This document shows positions 53,457 to 63,770 of a DNA stretch of 64,000 nucleotides, in pieces. Location: contig JABWDB010000070.1 of assembly GCA_019614645.1 (NCBI GenBank), positions 434,001-498,000 of the forward strand. Direction: 5' to 3'. The notes beneath the pieces are model-generated. The model ran no database searches. It was not told the origin of the DNA and saw only the letters and a program-made list of their open reading frames with translations. The position numbers and the translations under genes are program-made. Source of the DNA: Stratiolaelaps scimitus (Eukaryota; Arthropoda; Arachnida; Mesostigmata; Laelapidae). Positions within the stretch are counted from its first letter, which is position 1; every line of letters starts with the position of its first letter.

Positions 53457-54500
53457 GCCCACGAAAACAAATGGGCACCTCTATACGCTGCGACCCCGTT
53501 TAGCGTTCGTTTCTGTGTTGATTTCATTACGCAGATTAATTGCCATTGCATTGCGTCCCTTGCGTCCAATGGCGAGCCACCTATTATAATCACCAAGGTA
53601 TAATTACTACGATGATAATTATGATTTTATTATTATTAGTATTATTATTATTGTTCTTTGTTTTTTGTACGAATGATTAGTTGTTTCGCTCGCGTAAAAT
53701 CACCAAAAATCCAAATGGAAACTAAGACCGCCTTACAGCCGTTTTGTGTTTAGCGTCTCGTACATCGCGTTATAAATAGGACTACGAAGAGGATTTCCTC
53801 ACATCCATTGATACATTTTTTATTTCTGATGATAATAATAATAATAATAATAATAATTATTATAATTATAATAGTAATAATATTGCATGTTTTCATGATC
53901 GCGGCCAAACCGTTGGGCTATTCAGCGGGGCTGTCTGATGGTGGGGATGATCTTGGCGTGCGAATTTCGCCCTGATCGCCACCGTCTTTGCCATCGGCAC
54001 AACCCGCAGTCCACAGCAACTCTTTGATATTTACTGCTATTATGTGTACGCTAGTTTTTTCTATATTGAATTGTTGGTGTTTTTTTTTGTCATCAAATAA
54101 TAATAAGAATAATAGCTCTTCAAGAACCGATTTTGATGTTTATGTATCGATAATATCGACATTATGGCGTTTCTGCTGCGTCCCAATAGCATAAATTCTC
54201 ACAACAAGTGTTTTAAGTGTCATTAAGCAAGCGCTTCGGTCGCAACTCTATGCTCCGATTTATCACCATATATATATATATATATATATACGTGACTGGT
54301 TTTGTCACAACACACATAAAAAAGAACGACAACATTTACGAGTAAGCCGATATAGAAGAATTCAAGAGTTTATTATGAGGTAATAACAACAATTACAACA
54401 ACAGCAACAACAAGAAAAAGTGATAATTTTCATTCTATTTTATGACGACGATGATGATGGTGATGATAATGATTATGATGACGACGATGGTATTGATAGA
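51110..54500. repeat. simple-repeat-dense region downstream of Rab11
   Basis: Many tracts lie close together: CAA/CAG clusters at about 51,127-51,190, 51,329-51,360, 51,497-51,515, 52,180-52,205 and 53,395-53,455; (TA)n(GA)n at about 51,899-51,942; GA tracts near 52,727 and 52,791; a 19-G run at 52,988-53,006; (AAT)n at about 53,826-53,860; and (TA)n at about 54,270. Open frames here are long but consist of single-residue runs (Q, S, H, G), so I do not call genes. Could include extended Rab11 3' UTR. Confidence 0.8.
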
Positions 54501-56096
54501 GCTGACGATGATATTGACGAGAATAAATAATAAGAATAATATTAAATATTAATAATAAACATATGTAAAGGAGGCCGTCAAACGAGACGAAAATGAAAAA
54601 TGAACAGAGGCTGATGACGATGATAAATCGGATAAATGGAAAGGCTAGGTGTGTATCGATGAGAACCGATGACCACTCGGCGGTGAGTAGGTAATCATGG
54701 GTGTTCCAGCAAACAATTTCCTTGTGGCGGCAGCGGCGGCGGTAGCGGTCTTCGCTCGACGAAGAACCGACCGCGCATAGTGAAGAGAATACGGATTGAA
54801 GAGCTGACGAGAACGGTGAATCCAACAATGGAAGTGATGCAGAGGAATAAAGTTGCCCTGATGTTACTAGCAAAAAAAAAACACAGCGTGGACCGCTGCG
54901 TGTTGTCAATGAGTGTCGAATGCGTGTCAACAATGCGTGACATGCTACAGAGAGAAAATCGTTAGGTAGATCTGTCGAATAGGGTAATGGCCTACCTTCG
55001 TTGAACGGTGCCCTTGTTGTCGGTGGTGATGGTTGTGAAATTTATGTGAGAAGATTTAATGGTAAGCTGATTAGTTTGCGTAAGATAAACGTCTTATTGG
55101 TTTGGTGTTAAAGGGAGTGCAATTTTGACAATGCGTAGGCTCTCTTGTATATGTCGAGGTCGCGGGATTCGAACGTGCGATCCCGTCTAGTTAAAGTAAG
55201 CTCACAGTGTGACGCTGGTGATTGTTGATGGCTGTCCAAGAGGTTGGAACGATATCGGCTAGGTTAGGTTTGCATTGCCGGAATAGAAAAACGTCTCTGG
55301 TTGAGATAGCCGGCAATCGATGGTTCACGCCAGGAAATGTGACATATATCGATAAGCATTGCGTCAAATAAACAAAAAAAAAACACTTTAATTAATAATA
55401 CGGGCAGGTCACGTAAGAGATAACGCTATACGCAGTAGTAATTAGTGGATGTGAGAATGCAATTAGTAGAGGTCTGTCGCATTGACGGGCAGGTTTGGAA
55501 TTAGGATAGAATTCTAGGTAATACCCCCCCTCCCCTGCATCAAAGGTTTGTTTTTTTTCCTGTGAAAGGTGTTCGAGAGTGCCCTCTCCAAAAGGCTACC
55601 AAATGCTTCGTTTGGGTGGGGAGGCTGTCGAATACGAGGTACCCTTGCATACGGTAGCCAAATTAAGTTGAGTTGAGATACCCGGAAGTAAACATCGAAT
55701 CATGGCTGAGCACGAACAACATTAGTGAACTAATTCGAAGGCAGCTGCTGAATGTGTTCGTGATTGCTCCCGGGTCAAATTGCACTCGGAAGTAAAATTG
55801 CGCCAGCTGATTTCACCGCGAACTTATGATTACCAAAGAAACTGACGATTCGATATTTTGCGAGGTCGTTTTAGAACGCCGAAAATGACATTCATGCGTT
55901 AAGTGCGCGACACTTTACATTTGAATTCTACGTAAGAGGTGATTGATGTTGTCATTTACGACCGGCAAGCTTCTTTCATATAAGTCGAGAGACTCGAGCC
56001 CCATCCCTCTGCCCCTCGCTATAGAAAGCGATCTTCATTGGCAGCACGCACGTTTGACCAAGAGAAGAAACAGCTTCGACCCGGCGTTTATCTGAG
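54501..56096. other. no recognisable gene; upstream of the Rab11 paralog
   Basis: A minus-strand open frame at 54,430-54,933 (167 codons) has a His/Tyr-rich tail from GAT-type repeats and no motif, so I treat it as chance. A tRNA-like GGGATTCGAAC patch at about 55,164 is discussed under rejected items. Confidence 0.4.
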
Positions 56097-56136
56097 ATGG
56101 GCGGCGAAGACGAAGGTTACGACCACTTCTTTAAAG
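56097..56136 (+). CDS. Rab11 paralog exon 1
   Basis: Encodes MGGEDEGYDHFFK plus one base. The ATG has G at -3 and +4; donor GTAATT. Confidence 0.88.
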
Positions 56137-57937
56137 GTAATTTATTTACATGCACTGACTTGATTAACATTGGAGTGTTGCAAATCACACTCGACTTCTA
56201 GTCAATCGAGAGACCGGTGTGAACTGAAGAATTTACTGGCTAGCAAATAATCGAGTGGAACACGGTTGACTCCTCCTGAAGACGGTTTCTTCGCGCACCG
56301 TCAGAGAGTTCCGATAGCAGATGCATATACGTGTTAACAGAATCAGTAGTATACACAGCATTCGTCCCCATCGTAACACTGAATGGCTGTTAGCGAGGAG
56401 GCATTGCCACCGTATAGGTAGATTGCCACTGTGTCATTCAGATTAGCGTCCCCCGAGAGGTAATTTATTACGTTCTCATCGAAATCAATCATCTTTCTCT
56501 TGTATTGAATCGCTCACGTTGGTCAGTTGTGGTGGCTGTCACGACCGAGTGTGATGGATGAATTAAATTAATTATTTATTCATATAATAACGCCCATCAT
56601 TACTTAGTCAGATTTGTCTCGATTGTTTTGTGCATCGTCTTCTGCCGGGATCTGCCTGCCCCCCTTGTAGTGGTCCTTATTGGCGGTTCAGCTGTTGGCA
56701 AAGTAAGCTTGATGACGCGATTCGAAAAAGACGAGTTTCACGAAGAGTTCAAGTTTACGGTCGGCGTCGAGTTTGGCAGACGCCATATACAAATTGGCGA
56801 CCAAAGGATCATGACTCAAATCTGGTCGCTGGCTGGCAGCGACCGCTTTCGCGCCCATTTGCCACTGTGCTACAGCCTGGCGACGGCCGTGATGATCGTT
56901 TACGATATAACGAGACGAGCGACGTTCGAAGATATCGAGCGACACCTCAACGAAGTGCGCAAACATATCGATCACGAAATTGCCATAACTCTTATTGGAA
57001 ACAAGACTGATTGCAGCGAGTTCAGGTTAGCCGTGGGTATGCTGAATAACTGCAGAATCCATGATAAGGGGGGGCAACTCTTCACACATTGAAGGAAACC
57101 ATAATCAGGGATAGGTGTAAAATTTAGGCCTCCATCTCTAATCGAGTCGTACATGGCTCGCGTCATTTAGCTACAGTTACGATTAAATTGAATAGCTGTA
57201 ATCGCTCTCGTCATTGGATGCAACGTTACCTCTTGTCTAGTTGGATGTAAGGTTACCTCGATCCGGTTGACAATATGTGTTGAACGATATACTACATCGG
57301 GCGAAACCACAACTGATTTACACTCTCGCCTTTATGGTTCTCGTCTTGTATGTGCTTGTTTGTTCCATGTTCATGAGACAGAACTGTATCGACGGAGGAG
57401 GCGGAGGCGTTCGCGAAGCTCAATAAGCTTGACTTTATGGAGACCTCGGCTTACACCGGCAGCAATGTGGATGAGGCCTTCGAACAGCTGTTGATTAAGT
57501 GCATGCGTACGTGTTCATCAATTTCCCAATTCTGTTTATGGTCGATCGTCCCGTGACGAACGATGTCGGCTCCAAAGGCAGGCTAAGGAAACGAATTGAG
57601 CAGATTGTCACCCATCTTCCGTGATGTTGGTCATCAGTGTCAGACCACTTACGCAGTGCACTAGTTAGATGTTGTTCACCTGTACAAGAAGGTTGACTGC
57701 TCTTTGGAAATGAAATCGATAATGAAGAGAAAGATATTTCGCTGAATGCTTAATTACATCGGTTTCTCTTAATGTTGTGTTTAATGTGCTACTGTTAACT
57801 TTTGTTCTTGGTTTACTGAATTAGTAGCGAAGACACGAGTCGAATTCTGGATGGACCCACGGTTACACAGCGACAGGAGAATCAAACAGGACCCAAAGGA
57901 AATGTCGTCCTCGAAAGGCGCTTGCACTTCGATGTAG
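56097..57937 (+). CDS. diverged Rab11 paralog with degenerate GTPase motifs and a CaaX terminus
   Basis: Exons 56,097-56,136, 56,671-57,025, 57,382-57,506 and 57,825-57,937 join in phase to 210 residues. Exons 1 and 2 have the same lengths as in Rab11 (40 and 355 bp) and the intron phases are identical, so it is a DNA-level duplicate and not a retrocopy. Aligned residue for residue, the P-loop is GGSAVGKVS (Ser25 of Rab11 is Val), switch I keeps Thr43 (FTVGVEF), switch II is WSLAGSDRF (Asp66 and Gln70 are Ser), GNKTD and ETSA are kept. The C-terminus is CTSM, a farnesyl-type CaaX box, instead of CC. No frameshift or stop occurs, which argues against a pseudogene. Predicted role: a Rab11-derived protein with impaired Mg/GTP hydrolysis, perhaps a pseudoGTPase. 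The donor of exon 2, GTTAGC, is weaker than usual. Confidence 0.92.
56671..57025 (+). CDS. Rab11 paralog exon 2
   Basis: Acceptor CCCCTTGTAG. The opening 13 bases TGGTCCTTATTGG are identical to Rab11 exon 2. Ends CSEF plus AG of Arg at donor GTTAGC. Confidence 0.92.
57382..57506 (+). CDS. Rab11 paralog exon 3
   Basis: 125 bp, nine longer than in Rab11, extending the last helix by three codons. Encodes VSTEEAEAFAKL, METSAY and EAFEQLLIKCM; donor GTACGT, phase 1 as in Rab11. Confidence 0.9.
57825..57937 (+). CDS. Rab11 paralog exon 4 (terminal, CaaX)
   Basis: The acceptor is a TAG-TAG pair (57,822-57,827), so a NAGNAG choice could add or drop one codon without a frameshift. Encodes VEFWMDPRLHSDRRIKQ and ends KGACTSM, with TAG at 57,935-57,937. 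Confidence 0.8.
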
Positions 57938-58807
57938 GCGGACTCGCCACATCGAACGATTTAATAGTCGTATTAGTTTTAATAATTAGCGTTACTGATC
58001 GATGTTGCCCTCTGAGTAGTTCCAGAGTTTAAACTATGCGGATTTCAGCGGTTTACCGCAGCACAATACCGCCGTTGAAATACGGCTACGAACTGCTCGA
58101 AATTCGGTAAAGGCCTTACTGCACTACCATAAGTGAGCCTACCAGGACTCAGCCTTTACTGTATACCTGTTTTTGCAGTCAATTTCTCGGAAATGACTAA
58201 CTAATCAAAATCTTCATAGCTGGCTGAGTATTTTTTGCCTCACTGGAAGTTCGGTAATCAGCCAAGTATTGCCCAGGAAGGCATAAGTGGAGAGCGAGAA
58301 GAACGTGTATTCTCTGACTTGGTGTTGTAAGCTGCTACGTTAGCAAACAGTATGTATGGTTAAATTATGACTCTGCCCTCGACGTTTTTCGGGCTGTTTT
58401 ATTCAATGAGTCCTGTTTTTAACTTTCGACTATAATAAACTGCTTTGACAAAGTATTGGATCTCGAGCGATATTTGCGGGTTTTGTTGTTTTGACAAAGA
58501 AAAATCTGAGAGAGGAGGCGGAGACCGCGTCCGTCGAATGAATGGTGCGCTTCTGTTGACCCAATTTGACTGAATAGTATCATTGGAATCACAGACTGTT
58601 GGGAGGATAGCAGACAAGGGCCGGGAACCAGGGAATAGTTGTTCCCACCTATATTTGAACTCATGTGTTACTAAGATAGGTAATCTAGGTGTTTGCTAGA
58701 CACACAGTTGTTTATCCCAGACACCAGCAAAAAACAACGAAGGGCCAGTCCGAATATGACGAACAACTGCCTCAGGGAGCAGGCGACATGCCTCAAGAAA
58801 CATGTTG

Positions 58808-58813
58808 AATAAA
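58808..58813 (+). terminator. candidate polyadenylation signal of the Rab11 paralog
   Basis: AATAAA followed within 20 bp by GT-rich sequence. Another AATAAA lies at 58,434-58,439. Either would end a long 3' UTR. Confidence 0.35.
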
Positions 58814-58831
58814 GAGATTCGTGTTGGAAAA

Positions 58832-59810
58832 GTATCTGCTATTTTCTGCTGAACAATTCGTTGTATAGTTAAGTATGGCTACTTCTGACTTTAAAAACTA
58901 AAGTAGTTCCAATTTAGAGTTTTTAAAAGAAATTGAAGAATTGATCTGATTGCTGCGCTAGCTGGGGAACACTCACATATGTTATTCTTTGATATCTGTT
59001 ATGTTTGGATCTTAATGTGGTGTGCAGTAGGGTACCGTTCGACCAGCGTCGGATGTTATTACACTCCTTTTCCCCGTAATATAGTCAAACATAGTTCTCA
59101 TCGTTCCCCAGGCAATATTGCCTATTGCGAGGGAACTCGTAATGAGTGGTTTCAGAACTTACAAACTCAATACACATATTTTTCGAGCAAAACTATCACC
59201 CGCCGAGCCGAATCACAGAGTGACGTGCAAGAAACTTGAAAGGTTGGATAGATAATGTGGCCAAACATGGCCGTTTTGACACACTAGATTACAAACCTGA
59301 GCTTGTTCCTTATGGGATAGCATTAATATTACTATTATTATTATTATTTAGCCTAACATGCGAGGCAAATGGTGTATGAAAAAGTCTGGAAAGATTTCTC
59401 ATTCCATAATCGCAACCGGAAAATAATGAATCCCACAGCGCAGCAATCATCATTACCTAGTACTATCGATAACAATAATCCTCCTTGAAACCTTGTGACT
59501 GCAATGAAACCTATCTCAGTTCTAGAATTTTAACAAAAAAATCCACAGTCATCTACACGTATGAGTCTACTTGTCTGAGCATCTAATTTCATTTCATTTG
59601 AGGTTTATTTTCGGAACTGCAGTTTTTCAATGCCTAAGTTCTCGCAAAAAAAATTTATGATAAAAGGTGTATATAACAAGGTCAGGATGATCTGACTTGG
59701 AACACGATCAGGATAATCTGACAAGATATAATTGTAGAAACCATGCACACCACAATCCGGTGCGCATATTTAGTCCCCGTGACAGGAATCTGTGGCAGTC
59801 GAATGACAGC

Positions 59811-59841
<31 letters not shown>

Positions 59842-60603
59842 ATTGCCAACTATTCACAGTTTAACAACATATACAGGTATATTCGTCGATTTGTTAACAC
59901 AATTATTGACAAGTAAAATATATATATATATGTACAGTAGCAGACTAATTACAATGAAAGCATCGGGTTGCGGAACAATTCACCGGTAATATAATTACTG
60001 CGGGTTGGCGTTTCGTTGTGTTTTTTTTTCATTGTTTAATATAGTCAATCGACGTTTTTCGTAGACACTGCCGTCTTCGGGCACTACCGGGAGGGACCGT
60101 GGAGCTGTTAAACATCGTCAACAGTTCCATTAGCATGGCGACTCCTCCTTTTTAAAGAAAGAGAGACTACTGTCTTGAAAACACACTTGGATTTACTGAA
60201 TGTGCTGCGAACACGCTTTGAATTGGGCTCTATACGCCTCGGCATAGATGTTTTGCTAAAGCTATCTGCTTTTTCCGTTGTAGAGGTGTAGGTAATTAAT
60301 ACAACTTGGACAACAAATCCCCAAACACATAGACTCCCTGGGCTCGAGTTTGTCCACGCGGATTTTTGAAGCAGAGGGTCTCCAGTTTTAAGTCTCCCGT
60401 CTCAGCCACAGTTTACCTGGGCTGCCGCAATATTAGATATATAGATATATATATATATATATATCATATGCGCAACGCCCGCTCTAGCGGCGTTTAGCCT
60501 CGAATCGTATCGATTATGATGCACGACTATATTAGTTTGCATTTGACATATCATGATATGAACATTTGGTGCACACACACCTTGTTACACATATTGCATA
60601 TAT
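58832..60603. other. no recognisable gene
   Basis: AT-rich with (TTA)n at about 59,814-59,840 and (TA)n at about 59,920 and 60,438-60,465. Nothing recognised. Confidence 0.45.
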
Positions 60604-60810
60604 TTATATATTGTGTGCAACGTAGTGCTCTGTATAATGGAAACCTCCTGCATTATCGATGTCTTTGCCAGAGGTTTGTTGTTGAGCGTACACGATGTTA
60701 AAATTAGCCGTGGCGTAATCTCTCAATTGTGAAAAGGGTTCTGCCGACATTTGGATTCCTCTGATGTCCACAAGAAACGCGCTGTTTAGCTCGGCATGTG
60801 TGTCCATGAT
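60604..60810 (-). CDS. candidate exon, unrecognised
   Basis: An acceptor-like GTGATTACAG precedes 60,810. The frame is then open for 68 codons to a stop at 60,606-60,604, with MDTHAELNSAFLVDIRGI, SAEPFSQLRDYATANFNIVY and SGKDIDNAG. Codon composition is coding-like. No family recognised and no partner exon found, so an internal or terminal exon of an unknown gene or chance. Confidence 0.3.
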   Translation of the reverse strand: MMDTHAELNSAFLVDIRGIQMSAEPFSQLRDYATANFNIVYAQQQTSGKDIDNAGGFHYTEHYVAHNI

Positions 60811-61206
60811 CTGTAATCACATTACAATGTATAATTTAATGTTTTTACAAGGGGGAGAACATTCGATCCATCATCACAACCCTTCATATATAAGAGAGCT
60901 TAAGCATTGTAAAATTGCCGCTCCTTTAATAAACCAAAAAACCTTTACCTTCACTACGTTTCACTGAGCAGTACTTTATATGAATTAACGGTGTATAGCT
61001 ATTAATTTTAAAACAAAAAAAAACATAATTAAATGCGTTGCAACATATCAAACACCTATATTCCCTACGTTACTCTACTATCCAAGAGCAAATCGCCCGT
61101 ATCCGGAAAGCACCATAATGATGGCCTTGCAGTGCCACTTAATTATCGGTAGTCGACTATGAGCTGTACTAATCATTGCTCACGACAATCCCAAAATGCT
61201 TATGTG
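60811..61206. other. no recognisable feature
   Basis: Spacer, AT-rich in part. Confidence 0.45.
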
Positions 61207-61234
61207 TACATCGATCACGCCTGTGATCGATGTA
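61207..61234. repeat. 12-bp perfect palindrome just downstream of tRNA-Val
   Basis: TACATCGATCAC, a 4-nt spacer GCCT, then the exact complement. It lies 23 bp beyond the 3' end of the tRNA gene on the transcribed side, after the T-run terminator. Confidence 0.9.
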
Positions 61235-61251
61235 AAAATATTGTCTATGAC

Positions 61252-61256
61252 AAAAA
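61252..61256 (-). terminator. pol III T-run after tRNA-Val
   Basis: On the minus strand five T residues directly follow the discriminator base, the normal RNA polymerase III stop. A second run of five Ts follows at 61,238-61,234. Confidence 0.85.
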
Positions 61257-61329
61257 TGGTTTCATCCGGGATCGAACCGGAGACCTTTTGCGTGTAAAGC
61301 AAACGTGATAACCACTACACTATGAAACC
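61257..61329 (-). tRNA. tRNA-Val (anticodon UAC)
   Basis: 73 nt without an intron. The acceptor stem GGTTTCA pairs with TGAAACC, discriminator A; the D arm is GTG-loop-CAC. The anticodon stem TTTGC/GCAAA holds loop TTTACAC, giving anticodon TAC (valine, GUA codons). The T arm is TCCGG-TTCGATC-CCGGA. All four stems pair fully and the internal A and B promoter boxes are present, so this looks functional and not SINE-derived. CCA is not encoded, as expected in eukaryotes. Confidence 0.96.
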
Positions 61330-61421
61330 ACACGCGGCTATCGACCTTCGGCTTAGTGCTGTGATCTGTCCATATTCTATCTCGGTCTAGGGTGGATTGA
61401 TGATGGGATCCGTTTTATGAA

Positions 61422-61476
61422 GCAGTACCGTGGACGTTAAATGTTGCCTGCGAGTCGGCCCGGAAAATTTATTTTA
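61422..61476 (+). repeat. dispersed repeat, copy 4
   Basis: Reads GCAGTACCGTGGACGTTAAA, then GCGAGTCGGCCCGGAAAATT. Best preserved relative to copies 2 and 3. Lies 93 bp from the tRNA-Val gene. Confidence 0.75.
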
Positions 61477-62269
61477 TTAGATAGAATGGAGTAATGATCA
61501 ATAACCAATCGAACTGACTGGATTAGCAGAGCCCGGGTCTCTCACAATATGTATGATGTTGTTGTTCGTATGGTTGTGTCTACGTGTCCGGGTCTACGCC
61601 ACGGATTCGAGCGACCTCAGCGTTGCTATGTGGTCCACACACATGTCAGCTTAATATGCGTGCATTTCGTACGCGCAATTGTTACTCAAACATCCTGGAT
61701 GTCGCATATGCGAAATATATATTTCCTTTTGTTCATATATCGCATACTTGCGCGAACATTGCTGCCGTGTCTGATACCTGGACTAGAATTAGGAAAGCAA
61801 AAATTAGATGAAGTATATAGATCATTGCGTTGACTTCATATCATCGTGTATCTCAACCTGCAATGCCTCCGCACGCGACATTCACCGTACTTGTTGCATG
61901 AGGCAACGTCGTTCTGGTGAGCGCCAACGTCTCCAACGGGATACCCCAATCTGGTACCTCTATCGTACTCAAAATAGCCACCAAATATCCTGATTGGGAC
62001 TCACGTCCACCTTCACTCCGTCGATTCTGGACACCGAAAAACCTAGGCAGACACAGAACGGCACACATTAAAATAAAAAAAAATGTACAATATACGGCTT
62101 CACTCAAGTCATCCACGATCAGAAATAGAAACAGTACCAGGAGAGACTTAGCAGGCGTGTGTTTAATCGTGTCGAACGGCAAAAAAACATTGTAAGAAAT
62201 CCTTATCTGAGCAATTTATCTAAATAAAAAACAAACGATCGACGGACGTCACGGTCCAGAAGGTCAGCA
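61477..62269. other. no recognised gene
   Basis: Open frames on both strands at 61,850-62,195 (109 and 92 codons) have no known motif. Confidence 0.4.
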
Positions 62270-63477
62270 ATATGCCCGGGGCGTTCTCGTCCAGGGGTGC
62301 GCGTCCCCGCATCTCGTCTCCTACAAAATTGATAGCCGTCACTCACGTAAAAAATTATTACTATCGCTTATCCAGTGCCGAGGTGGCACATTACGTTCGA
62401 AAGGCGGTCGAAAAAACACGAGGGAGTCTTTTTGCGTCACCTCGTAAGGACCGCATGCGACGTCGTCGAGTGCGATTGGACGGCGGTGACGTTTTGTGGT
62501 TACGTCGATTAACTTCGCATCCTCCCTGTTCCAACTATGAATTATGGGGTTGAGCGCCGCTCGAAATGGGGCGATTTCGCTAGTGGACGCGCGGACGCCC
62601 GACCAACCTCTCTATTGCTGCCGCCTGATTTGTCCATCTGCTTGCCTACGTGTGCTTAGTAGCAACGAATGTTGTGGCAGCAGAGGAAGCTGAACGTGGT
62701 GCCGGGGTATCCACAACTACCATCTCCACTCCTCCCGCTGCTGGAGCTGGTTGAGGTTGGCGTGTGACGCCAACGGCAGTCGTTTCAGCAGCAGCAGCAG
62801 CGGCGGCGGCGGCAGCAGTAGTAGTTATAACGGCAAAAAATAGCAGCCGTCACCACCGGTGCCAGCATCGGCAGGACTGGCAACTCGCACCGCCGGTCTA
62901 CATATAGTAGCCGCCGCCGCCGCCACCGCCGCCGCTGCTGCAATGGCCGCTCCCCGACGTCACAGCCGCAACGTCCAGAGCAGCCGTCAATGCACAGTTG
63001 TGTTGGAGCAGCAGAATTCGAACAGGAGGCGACGGCAGTGGCGGCAGTGGCGGCTGCTGCTGCTGCTGCTGCTGCCGTTGGAACTGCTAGAGTGGCGGGG
63101 ACTGAGCCGGTACCGGTGCTGCTGTTTCGCCTGCGATCAGCGGCAGAGCAGGAGAAGAGGTGGATGGACGAGAGGATGAACCCAGCGAGCATCGAATCGA
63201 TCCACAGATCGTAGTTCTTTCTAGATTTTTACCGAACGACCAGAGATAATCAGTCAAACTCGATCCATCGCACTACGCACGATTACTGCTACTAGAAGTT
63301 TTGCCGCTCCGTTCTACAGCAACGACAAGAACAACAACAACTATCACCGCCCGTGACTGCTGTGAGTGACGCCAGCTGCTGCAGACCGCCACCCCGCGGC
63401 CGGAATGAGCTGTGCAAGACGGGAAACACGAGCGCACGCATGTTCATACACAGGCACAGCTTAGCGCGTTGCCGCTG
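62270..63477. other. GC-rich block with GCN/CAG repeats
   Basis: GC-rich, with CAG/GCG tracts at about 62,789-62,815, 62,910-62,945 and 63,050-63,075. Open frames on both strands give Ala/Arg-rich products. Possibly the promoter and 5' UTR of a gene extending to the right. Confidence 0.35.
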
Positions 63478-63764
63478 ATGGATACCGCCGCTCCGCAATT
63501 CGTTGGACACTGTGGGACAACTGTGCACCGGTTTGACGATACGCTGACAGACACCGGACCCGCACCAGACGCCTGCCCCGTGCCTCTACGCGTGTCAATG
63601 ACGGTGACCATTAGCAAGCCAGCAGCAGCAGCAGTAGCAGCAGGAGCGAGCCAGCCACCCTATCTACCAACCTGTAATACCTGGCCGTCTGCGGTGACGG
63701 CGGCCACCAACGTGGACATGGCTTCACAGCAAAGCTGCCTGCGGTGGTGTACTGGCGGCGCTCT
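63478..63764 (+). CDS. candidate first coding exon, unrecognised
   Basis: The ATG at 63,478 (CTGATGG) opens a frame of 95 codons that runs to a canonical donor GTGAGT at 63,765, phase 2. It encodes MDTAAPQFVGHCGTTVHRFD, a PAPDACPVPL stretch, an Ala run and CLRWCTGG. The Ala run comes from GCA repeats. Low-complexity N-termini like this are common in regulatory proteins, but no domain is visible and the rest of the gene is outside the window. Confidence 0.3.
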
Positions 63765-63770
63765 GTGAGT

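Noticed and set aside
54430..54933. 167-codon minus-strand frame as a membrane protein
   Set aside because: The His/Tyr-rich tail is produced by GAT-type repeats, hydrophobic parts come from AT-rich DNA, and no motif was seen.
55150..55215. tRNA or tRNA-like SINE around GGGATTCGAAC
   Set aside because: The complement has a B-box-like core but no consistent acceptor, D or anticodon stem could be drawn and there is no flanking duplication.
56628..56670. Upstream ATG extending exon 2 of the Rab11 paralog
   Set aside because: The added residues precede the 3' splice site, and the exon 1 at 56,097 supplies the conserved Rab11-type N-terminus in phase.
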